Source of the DNA: Thiomonas sp.
GTDB lineage: Bacteria; Pseudomonadota; Gammaproteobacteria; Burkholderiales; Burkholderiaceae_C
Direction of reading: 5' to 3'
Length of the DNA: 5,526 bases
NCBI GenBank assembly: GCA_027451915.1
Contig: DAIDHU010000296.1
Location: forward strand, 1 to 5,526
The notes beneath the pieces are model-generated. The model worked only from the letters and a program-made list of their open reading frames with translations. It was not told where the DNA came from and ran no database searches. This document shows, piece by piece, positions 1-5,155 of this stretch. Within the stretch, counting starts at the first letter, position 1, and every line of letters starts with the position of its first letter. The translations under genes and the position numbers were made by a program.

Positions 1-1
1 C

Positions 2-430
2 AACGGACCGCTGGCGGGCCTGGTGGCGGTGTGCGCCGGCTCGGACCTCATGCACCCGGTGGGGGCGCTGATCACCGGCGCGGTGGCAGGCTGGCTGTTC
101 GTGCGCATGTTCACCCTGACCCAGAACCGCCTGCGCATCGATGACGTGCTGGGCGTGTGGCCCCTGCATGGATTGTGCGGCACCTGGGGGGGCATCGCGG
201 CGGGCATCTTCGGGCAGACCGCGCTGGGCGGACTGGGCGGAGTCAGCCTGGGCGCCCAGCTGGTGGGCACGCTGGCGGCGGTGGCCTGGGCGCTGATCGG
301 TGGCTTGGTCGTGTACGGCCTGCTCAAGGCCACCATGGGGCTGCGCCTGGACGCGGAGTCCGAGTTCGACGGCGCCGACCTGTCCATCCACCAGATCACC
401 TCCACGCCGGAGCGCGAAGTCAGCTGGTAG
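2..430 (+). CDS. amt: Ammonium transporter Amt, C-terminal part (5' end outside window)
   Basis: Inner-membrane channel of the Amt/Mep/Rh family that takes up ammonium. The frame is open from the first bases and ends with TAG at 428-430, so only about the last 142 residues are present; the start lies upstream of the window. The fragment opens with NGPLAGLVAVCAGSD, matching the family's NGxLAGLVAxxAG segment. It continues with alternating hydrophobic helices and contains DDVLGVWPLHGLCGTWGG, whose histidine (codon 167-169) corresponds to the second histidine of the twin-His pair in the conduction pore. The end has the usual short cytoplasmic tail (VGLR-like MGLRLDAE, then GADLSIHQ), the region that contacts the PII protein GlnK. 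No glnK follows; in many proteobacteria glnK lies upstream of amtB, which cannot be checked here. Family assignment is secure; the Amt subtype is not determined. Confidence 0.95.
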   Translation, partial: NGPLAGLVAVCAGSDLMHPVGALITGAVAGWLFVRMFTLTQNRLRIDDVLGVWPLHGLCGTWGGIAAGIFGQTALGGLGGVSLGAQLVGTLAAVAWALIGGLVVYGLLKATMGLRLDAESEFDGADLSIHQITSTPEREVSW

Positions 431-439
431 ATCGCGCCA

Positions 440-463
440 CCGGCGCCCGCTCGCGGGCGCCGG
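440..463 (+). terminator. GC hairpin after amt, possible terminator
   Basis: Seen directly: a perfect 11-bp inverted repeat (CCGGCGCCCGC / GCGGGCGCCGG) around a 2-base centre, beginning 10 bases after the amt stop codon. It is placed where a transcription terminator would be. There is no T-tract after it, so a classical Rho-independent terminator is not fully supported. It could instead protect the 3' end of the amt mRNA or slow polymerase. A protein-binding palindrome is also possible because the DNA is perfectly two-fold symmetric. Confidence 0.5.
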
Positions 464-514
464 CGTGCGCCACGTTGACGCGGCGCAACACGCGGCGCAC
501 CCGGAGGGCGCCAG

Positions 515-525
515 TTTGCGACAAT
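515..525 (+). promoter_or_regulatory. Candidate extended -10 promoter for proA
   Basis: The sequence TTTGCGACAAT contains TG, one base, then GACAAT, which fits an extended -10 element (TGnTATAAT). It is the most AT-rich spot in the amt-proA spacer and would place transcription start about 7 bases downstream, leaving a leader of under 20 bases before the proA ATG. No good -35 hexamer exists 17 bases upstream, where the sequence is GC-only, so the promoter would rely on the extended -10. Prediction by eye only. Confidence 0.35.
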
Positions 526-537
526 GCGCATTCACGC

Positions 538-541
538 AGGA
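538..541 (+). promoter_or_regulatory. Ribosome binding site of proA
   Basis: AGGA lies 8 bases before the ATG at 550. It supports this start over the long in-frame upstream extension, which would run back through the amt reading region. Confidence 0.6.
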
Positions 542-549
542 ATCCCTCC

Positions 550-1842
550 ATGAACAGCGCCGCGGGCAACATCCACCTCCTGATGACCGATCTGGGCGTG
601 CGCGCGCGCACGGCCTCGAGGGCCATGGCGCGCGCCGGCACGGCGGAGAAGAACCGCGCCCTGCTGGATCTGGCGGCCATCCTGCGCGCGCAGGCCCCGG
701 CGCTGCGCGAGGCCAACCAGGAGGACCTGCGAGCCGCCCGCGAGGCCGGGCTGGAAGCGGCCTTCGTCGACCGCCTGCAGCTCGGCGACAAGGTGCTGGA
801 GCAGATGGCGCAGTCCTGCGAGCAGGTGGCCGCCCTGCCCGACCCCATCGGCGAGATGAGCGATCTGCGCCGGCGCCCCAGCGGCATCACCGTAGGACGC
901 ATGCGCGTGCCCCTGGGCGTGTTCGGCATGATTTTCGAGAGCCGGCCGAACGTGACCATCGAGGCCGCGGGCCTGGCCATCAAGTCGGGCAACGCGGTGA
1001 TCCTGCGCGGGGGCTCGGAAGCCATCCACAGCAACCGGGCCCTGGCGGCCTGCGTCGCGCAGGCGCTGCAGGGCGCCGGGCTTCCCCCCGACGCGGTGCA
1101 ATTGGTGCCGGTGACCGACCGCGCCGCCGTCGGCGAGCTCATCACCATGCCCCAGTACGTCGACGTGATCATTCCCCGCGGCGGCAAGGGCCTGATCGAG
1201 CGCATCAGCGCCGAGGCGCGCGTGCCCGTGATCAAGCACCTGGACGGCAACTGCCACGTCTACGTGGACGACACGGTGGACCTGGACATGGCGCTGAAGG
1301 TCACCGACAACGCCAAGACCCAGCGCTACAGCCCCTGCAACGCGGCGGAGTCCCTGCTGGTGGCCCGCGCCAGCGCCGAGGCCTTCCTGCCGCGCATCGG
1401 CGCCGTGTTCGCGGCCAAGGGCGTGGAAATGCGCTGCTGCCCGCGCAGCCGCGCGCTGCTCGAGCCCGTGCCCGGCGCCGCCGGACTGTTGCGCGACGCC
1501 GTCGAATCCGACTGGAGCACCGAGTACCTGGCGCCGATCATCTCGATCAAGGTCGTGGAGGGCCTGGACGAGGCCATCGAGCACATCAACCGCTACGGCT
1601 CGCAGCACACCGACACGATCCTGACCAGCACCCACCAGCACGCCATGCGCTTCCTGCGCGAGGTGGACTCCGCGGCGGTGATGGTCAACGCCTCCACCCG
1701 CTTCAGCGACGGCTTCGAGTTCGGGCTGGGCGCCGAGATCGGCATTTCCACCGACAAGTTCCATGCCCGCGGCCCGGTCGGCCTGGAAGGCCTCACCAGC
1801 CAGAAGTGGATGGTGCTGGGCGACGGCCAGGTGCGCGGCTGA
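550..1842 (+). CDS. proA: Glutamate-5-semialdehyde dehydrogenase (gamma-glutamyl phosphate reductase)
   Basis: Cytosolic enzyme of proline biosynthesis that reduces gamma-glutamyl phosphate, made by ProB, to glutamate-5-semialdehyde with NADPH. The product has 430 residues, close to the usual 415-430. It belongs to the aldehyde dehydrogenase superfamily: VPLGVFGMIFESRPNVT (about 120-136) and the KSGNAVILRGGSEA segment (145-158) form the nucleotide-binding part. PRGGKGLI is at 209-216, the catalytic cysteine is Cys263 in QRYSPCNAAE, and the family signature VNASTRFSDGFEFGLGAEIG is at 379-398. The start is ATG 550 because AGGA is correctly spaced and the homology begins just after it; the frame stays open upstream but that part has no ProA similarity. 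proB is not adjacent, which is common in betaproteobacteria. No defects are seen. Function is confident. Confidence 0.97.
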   Translation: MNSAAGNIHLLMTDLGVRARTASRAMARAGTAEKNRALLDLAAILRAQAPALREANQEDLRAAREAGLEAAFVDRLQLGDKVLEQMAQSCEQVAALPDPIGEMSDLRRRPSGITVGRMRVPLGVFGMIFESRPNVTIEAAGLAIKSGNAVILRGGSEAIHSNRALAACVAQALQGAGLPPDAVQLVPVTDRAAVGELITMPQYVDVIIPRGGKGLIERISAEARVPVIKHLDGNCHVYVDDTVDLDMALKVTDNAKTQRYSPCNAAESLLVARASAEAFLPRIGAVFAAKGVEMRCCPRSRALLEPVPGAAGLLRDAVESDWSTEYLAPIISIKVVEGLDEAIEHINRYGSQHTDTILTSTHQHAMRFLREVDSAAVMVNASTRFSDGFEFGLGAEIGISTDKFHARGPVGLEGLTSQKWMVLGDGQVRG

Positions 1843-1894
1843 ACCCGCGCCACCCCCGCCCCTGCTCGCATCCCGCACCCTGCCCGCCCACGCC
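1843..1894 (+). promoter_or_regulatory. C-rich, G-poor spacer after proA, possible Rho-loading site
   Basis: Of 52 bases, 34 are C and only 9 are G by hand count, in a region where G and C are otherwise roughly balanced. The C excess carries on into the first codons of the next gene. No hairpin is visible. Long C-rich, G-poor unstructured RNA is the known property of Rho utilisation sites, so this may be where Rho ends proA transcription. It could also just reflect local composition. Confidence 0.3.
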
Positions 1895-2185
1895 ATGCGC
1901 CACCCCGACCACCTCGCCGGCATCCTCACCCTGCCCACGCTGCTGCGCCTGGGAGCCGCGCTGGGCAGCGGCATGGGCGTGATCAGCGGGCTGGTCGCCT
2001 TGTTCGTGTACCGTCACGAACTGGGCCTGGGCCAGGCGCTGGGCGTGTTGCTCAGCGGCGTTCTGTTCAACGCCCTGGCACTGATGTTCGCCACCCTGCT
2101 GGGCTATTGGCCCTACCGTGCGCTGGCGCGCCGGCGCCGCTTCGGCCTGCATCGCCTGAGCGTGTACCCGCTTGCCGCGGACTAG
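1895..2185 (+). CDS. Small two-helix membrane protein, unknown function
   Basis: I do not recognise a family. The product is 96 residues with two predicted membrane helices: about 19-39 (LGAALGSGMGVISGLVALFVY) broken by a short HELGLGQ turn, then about 47-70 (QALGVLLSGVLFNALALMFATLL). A strongly basic stretch RALARRRRFG follows at 76-84, so by the positive-inside rule the C-terminus, and probably the N-terminus, face the cytoplasm. The glycine-rich first helix (GxxxGxG-like spacing) could pack against another helix. ATG 1895 is chosen as the first ATG with sensible membrane-protein sequence after it; there is no convincing Shine-Dalgarno sequence before it, so the start is uncertain. It lies 52 bases after proA and 28 bases before the first DsrE-like gene. 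That it is real is supported by the coherent two-helix pattern and the tight fit between neighbours. Confidence 0.65.
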   Translation: MRHPDHLAGILTLPTLLRLGAALGSGMGVISGLVALFVYRHELGLGQALGVLLSGVLFNALALMFATLLGYWPYRALARRRRFGLHRLSVYPLAAD

Positions 2186-2197
2186 CCCCCGCCCGTC

Positions 2198-2204
2198 GAG
2201 GAGA
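2198..2204 (+). promoter_or_regulatory. Ribosome binding site of first DsrE-like gene
   Basis: GAGGAGA, a strong Shine-Dalgarno match, sits 9 bases before ATG 2214. It decides the start in favour of 2214 over an in-frame ATG 42 bases further upstream that overlaps the preceding gene. Confidence 0.75.
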
Positions 2205-2213
2205 TCCGCCCCC

Positions 2214-2681
2214 ATGCATCCCCGTGACCGCCTCCGCCTGCTGGGCGCCGGGCTCGCCGGCCTGGGCGCCGCGCCGCTGGCCCGCGCCCAGGAACAGGGC
2301 CCCGTCCCCGGCAAGCCGATCTCCAGCCAGCCCTGGAAAGTGGTGATGCAGATCAGCGTGGACCTGGAACAGGCCTATGAAGGCCTGATCAACATCCAGA
2401 ACGTGCTCGAGCTCGACCCCAAGATGCAATTCGTGGTGGTGGGCTACGGCAAGGCCATCCGCTTCCTGCTCAACGGGGCCAAGGCGCCCACCGGAGCGGC
2501 CTTCTCGGGCATCATCGGCGCGCTGGCCAACCAGGGGGTTCAGTTCCGCGCCTGCCAGAACACCCTGAGCTTCCTGAAAATTCCCGACAGCGAGCTGGTG
2601 CTGGAAGCGACCACCGTCCCCGCGGGGGTCTACGAGATCGTTCGCCTGCAATCCGAGGGCTGGTATTACCTGAAGCCGTAA
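2214..2681 (+). CDS. Exported DsrE-family protein (first of tandem pair)
   Basis: A 155-residue protein of the DsrE/DsrF-like (COG1416-type) fold, a family linked to sulfur relay and persulfide carriage; the exact role of the exported members is not established. Residues 1-26 look like a signal peptide: basic start (PRDRLR), hydrophobic GAGLAGLGAAPLA, and a cleavage-like ARA-Q. The twin-arginine pair is absent (R-D-R), so Sec export is more likely than Tat. The mature part has the beta-strand QFVVVGYG (72-79), FLLNGAK (84-90) and FRACQNTL (111-118). The only cysteine is Cys114, at the position of the family's conserved cysteine. It is clearly homologous to the next gene (roughly 40-45% identical by eye). 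Start fixed by the GAGGAGA site. DsrE-fold assignment is fairly sure, function is open. Confidence 0.85.
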   Translation: MHPRDRLRLLGAGLAGLGAAPLARAQEQGPVPGKPISSQPWKVVMQISVDLEQAYEGLINIQNVLELDPKMQFVVVGYGKAIRFLLNGAKAPTGAAFSGIIGALANQGVQFRACQNTLSFLKIPDSELVLEATTVPAGVYEIVRLQSEGWYYLKP

Positions 2682-2692
2682 CATCAGGTTAC

Positions 2693-2708
2693 CGCCGCCA
2701 CCGCGGCG
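2693..2708 (+). repeat. Inverted repeat (hairpin 1) between the DsrE-like genes
   Basis: CGCCGC and GCGGCG form a perfect 6-bp stem around a CACC loop, 11 bases after the stop of the first gene. No T-run follows. In RNA it would be a short, stable intercistronic hairpin. Confidence 0.4.
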
Positions 2709-2711
2709 CAT

Positions 2712-2725
2712 CGCGAACCCTCGCG
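2712..2725 (+). repeat. Inverted repeat (hairpin 2) before the second DsrE-like gene
   Basis: CGCGA and TCGCG form a 5-bp stem around an ACCC loop, only 3 bases after hairpin 1 and 3 bases before the Shine-Dalgarno sequence at 2729-2734. Its position could influence ribosome access or mRNA processing. Short GC stems arise by chance in such DNA, so confidence is limited. Confidence 0.35.
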
Positions 2726-2728
2726 CTC

Positions 2729-2734
2729 AGGAGA
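2729..2734 (+). promoter_or_regulatory. Ribosome binding site of second DsrE-like gene
   Basis: AGGAGA lies 5 bases before ATG 2740 and supports that start. Confidence 0.7.
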
Positions 2735-2739
2735 CCGCC

Positions 2740-3198
2740 ATGCCCGACCCCATTTCCCCGCGCCGCAAGGTGCTGTTCGCCTCGGCCGCCGCCGGCGCCG
2801 CCACGCTGGGCGCGGCGAGCGCCGCGCGCGCCGCAACCGATTCCAAGGGCCCCGTGCACGTCGTCTATCACATCACCCAGGGCAATGCCCAGGCCTCGCG
2901 CGCGCTGGCCAACGTGCGCAACCACCTGGCCGCCGACCCCGGCGCGAAGATCGTCGTGGTCGGCAACGGCGCCGGCATCGACTTCCTGCTCAACGGAGCC
3001 AAGGACGCCAGCGGCGCCGAATACTCCGGCAATGTCGGCGACCTGGCCTCCCGCGGCGTCTCCTTCCGCGCCTGCGAGAACACCTTGAGCAATCGCCGCA
3101 TCTCCAAGGACCAGGTGCTGCTGGACGCGACCACGGTGGCTTCCGGCGTGGTCGAGGCCGCCACGTTGCAGTACCGCGAAGGCTACGCCTACATCTAG
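2740..3198 (+). CDS. Exported DsrE-family protein with Tat-like signal (second of tandem pair)
   Basis: A 152-residue paralogue of the preceding gene. The N-terminus contains SPRRKVLFAS (6-15), a good twin-arginine motif, followed by an alanine-rich hydrophobic stretch and a cleavage-like ARA-A near 29-32; export of a folded protein by Tat to the periplasm is therefore likely. The mature domain shows KIVVVGNGAGIDFLLNGAK (70-88) and FRACENTL (109-116), with Cys112 as its only cysteine, then LLDATTVASGVVE. The pattern is that of DsrE-like (COG1416-type) proteins, which use a single cysteine at this site where they handle sulfur; that chemistry is not shown here. It lies 58 bases after its paralogue and 14 bases before rsmB. 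It could share a transcript with both. Confidence 0.87.
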   Translation: MPDPISPRRKVLFASAAAGAATLGAASAARAATDSKGPVHVVYHITQGNAQASRALANVRNHLAADPGAKIVVVGNGAGIDFLLNGAKDASGAEYSGNVGDLASRGVSFRACENTLSNRRISKDQVLLDATTVASGVVEAATLQYREGYAYI

Positions 3199-3212
3199 CC
3201 CTGACACGGACG

Positions 3213-4541
3213 TTGAAAGCCCAGGCACCGAACTCCGCCGCGCCGCGCGCGCTGCACCAGGATCTGCTCGCCGCGGCCGAGTTGCTCGGCTGCGTGCTGC
3301 GCGGAGAGTCCCTGGCCACCGCCTTGCCCCGCCTGGGCACGAAGGATGCCGCGCAACGCGGCGCGGCGCAGGCGCTGGGTTTCGAAGCCCTGCGCGGGCT
3401 GGGCCGGGCCCGCGCGCTGCTCGCCTGCATGCACCCCAAGGCCTTGCAGCCACCCGCGCTGGAGCACCTGATGCTGGTGTCGCTGGCCCTGCTCAGCCTG
3501 CCCGAGCCGCGCCCCTATGCCGAGCACACCCTGGTGTTCGAATCCGTGCAGGCCTGCGCGGCGCGACCGCGCACCCGACCGGCGCGCGGCCTGGTCAATG
3601 CCCTGCTGCGGCGCCTGCAGGCGCAACGCGAGCAACTGCTCGGACAAATCCTGCCCCTCCCCGAGGCTCGCTACAACCATCCCGCCTGGTGGATCGAGGC
3701 CTTGCGTTGCGCCTGGCCGCAGGACTGGGAACGCGTGCTCGACCTGGCCGCATCGCCCCCGCCCATGACCCTGCGCGTGAACCGTCGCTGGGGCACACGC
3801 GAGGCCTACCTGCGGCTGCTGCGCGAAGCCGGGCTCGATGCCCAGGCGCCCCAGGCGCCGGGCCTGGAACAGGCCCTGATCCTCGATCGGGCGGTCGCGG
3901 TCACGCGCCTTCCCTTGTTCGAACAGGGCGCCGTCAGTGTGCAGGACGCCTCGGCGCAACTCGCCGCGGGGCTGCTGGACCCGCGGCCGGGCATGCGCGT
4001 GCTGGACGCCTGCGCCGCCCCCGGCGGCAAGACCGCGCACCTGCTGGAACTCGCCGACTGCGAGCTGCTGGCGCTGGAGCGCGACCCGCAGCGCGCGCCG
4101 CGCATCGAGCAGACGCTGCAGCGCCTGCGCCTGCCCGGCGCCGAGCTGCGCGTGGCCGACGCCGCCCGCCCCGAGACCTGGTGGGACGGCCGCGGCTTCG
4201 ACCGCATCCTGCTCGACGCCCCCTGCAGCGCCAGCGGCATCAGCCGACGCCACCCCGACATCCGCTGGCTGCGCAAGCCGCAGGACATCCCCGCGCTGGC
4301 GCTGCAGCAGCGCGAACTCCTGGACGCGCTCTGGCCCATGCTGCGCCCCGGCGGGCGCCTGCTGTACGCGACTTGTTCGGTGTTCCCCGCCGAGGGCCAG
4401 CTGCAGGCCGCCAGCTTCCTGGAACGGCACGGCGATGCGCTAGCATTGGCCGCACCCGGGCAGATCCTGCCTGACCGGTCGCCAGAGCGCGACGGCTTCT
4501 ACTACGCCCTGTTCGCCAAGCGTGCCGATGACCCCGCATGA
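3213..4541 (+). CDS. rsmB: 16S rRNA (cytosine-967 C5) methyltransferase
   Basis: Cytosolic enzyme that uses S-adenosylmethionine to methylate C5 of cytosine 967 in 16S rRNA. The product is 442 residues against about 430 in E. coli. Residues 12-145 form the NusB-like RNA-binding domain; the methyltransferase domain follows with LRVN (187-190), SAM motif I VLDACAAPGGKTA (263-275), LDAPCSASGISRRHPDIRWL (334-353) with Cys338, and LLYATCSVFPAEG (383-395) with Cys388. The two cysteines are those used for catalysis and product release in this family. The start is taken as TTG 3213: no in-frame ATG occurs before residue 73, which is inside the NusB-like domain, and no ATG or GTG was found in the roughly 90 in-frame bases read upstream. 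The Shine-Dalgarno sequence is weak (ACGGA), suggesting modest translation. The gene ends in ATGA shared with the next gene. Confidence 0.95.
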   Translation: MKAQAPNSAAPRALHQDLLAAAELLGCVLRGESLATALPRLGTKDAAQRGAAQALGFEALRGLGRARALLACMHPKALQPPALEHLMLVSLALLSLPEPRPYAEHTLVFESVQACAARPRTRPARGLVNALLRRLQAQREQLLGQILPLPEARYNHPAWWIEALRCAWPQDWERVLDLAASPPPMTLRVNRRWGTREAYLRLLREAGLDAQAPQAPGLEQALILDRAVAVTRLPLFEQGAVSVQDASAQLAAGLLDPRPGMRVLDACAAPGGKTAHLLELADCELLALERDPQRAPRIEQTLQRLRLPGAELRVADAARPETWWDGRGFDRILLDAPCSASGISRRHPDIRWLRKPQDIPALALQQRELLDALWPMLRPGGRLLYATCSVFPAEGQLQAASFLERHGDALALAAPGQILPDRSPERDGFYYALFAKRADDPA

Positions 4542-5155
4542 GTCCGTCGCAGGCCCCTGACCCGATGCGCCGCCGCGTGCTGGCCTGCGCGGGGGCCGGT
4601 GCGGCCGCCGCCCTGGTGCCGGCCCTGGTGCCGGCGCGGGCGGCCACGGTGGATGCGCAACCGCCGAGCGTGGAGCTCGACGCCGACGGCGTCTACGCCA
4701 ATGCCACGGTGGTTTTCGCGCTTCCGGTGACCCTCGAAGACGCGCTGCACCGCGGAATTCCCCTGTATTTCCTCACGCGCATGAGTGTGTCCCAATCGCG
4801 CTGGTGGTGGTTCAACGCCAGCGTAGGCGAGGGCCAGCAGCTCACGCGCCTGGGCTACGAGCCGCTGCTGGGCAAGTACCGCGTGTCCACCGGCGGGCTG
4901 CGCACCAGCTACCACACCCTGGACGACGCGCTCAACCAGGTGCAACACGTCGCCCACCTGAAGGTGGCCGACGCGAGGAACCTCAAGCAGGGCCAGACCT
5001 ACCAGTTGGGCGGGCATTTCGAGCTGGACCTGTCGCAGCTTCCCCGCCCCTTTCAGCTCAACGTGGGCTCGCAATCCGACTGGCAGCTGCAGGCGGATTT
5101 TCCCCAGGTCAGCTTCACATGGACCACCGCGCCGTCAACCGCACCACCCGCGTAG
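4538..5155 (+). CDS. Exported DUF4390 family protein
   Basis: A 205-residue protein of the uncharacterised DUF4390 family, which in Burkholderiales typically sits between rsmB and an ntrYX sensor pair. A signal peptide is clear: MRRR at 10-13, an alanine-rich hydrophobic stretch and ARA-A near 34-36. The mature part has the family features ALHRGIPLYF (69-78), SRWWWFN (87-93), YEPLLGKYRVS (107-117), a SYHTLDDAL stretch and LPRPFQLN (168-175). The ATG overlaps the rsmB stop (ATGA), indicating translational coupling. A second in-frame ATG at 4565 begins right at the basic signal-peptide start and is an equally plausible initiator. Molecular function is unknown; the genomic link to NtrY suggests an envelope role near the sensor, which is inference. 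Confidence 0.88.
   Translation: MSPSQAPDPMRRRVLACAGAGAAAALVPALVPARAATVDAQPPSVELDADGVYANATVVFALPVTLEDALHRGIPLYFLTRMSVSQSRWWWFNASVGEGQQLTRLGYEPLLGKYRVSTGGLRTSYHTLDDALNQVQHVAHLKVADARNLKQGQTYQLGGHFELDLSQLPRPFQLNVGSQSDWQLQADFPQVSFTWTTAPSTAPPA

Noticed and set aside
475..480. TTGACG as a -35 box for proA
   Set aside because: It is a good hexamer, but no -10-like sequence lies 16-18 bases downstream; the GACAAT at 520-525 is 39 bases away.
157..549. N-terminal extension of proA reaching back over amt
   Set aside because: The frame is open but its product is arginine/glycine-rich, overlaps the Amt frame and is not part of ProA; ATG 550 has a proper ribosome site.
1763..1894. Upstream extension of the small membrane protein into proA
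   Set aside because: It would overlap the certain proA end by about 80 bases and adds a non-membrane, low-complexity stretch; ATG 1895 is simpler.
532..1974. Long open frame on the - strand opposite proA
   Set aside because: It mirrors the GC-rich codon pattern of proA, its product is low-complexity (rich in H, G, A, Q) and resembles no family, and proA is certain on the + strand.
3195..4430. Long open frame on the - strand opposite rsmB
   Set aside because: Same cause: an antisense shadow of a high-GC gene with diagnostic RsmB motifs on the + strand.
4553..4600. Lipoprotein signal at the DUF4390 N-terminus (VLAC)
   Set aside because: The cysteine comes right after the arginines, before the hydrophobic stretch, so it is misplaced for a lipobox; a standard ARA-A cleavage site follows.
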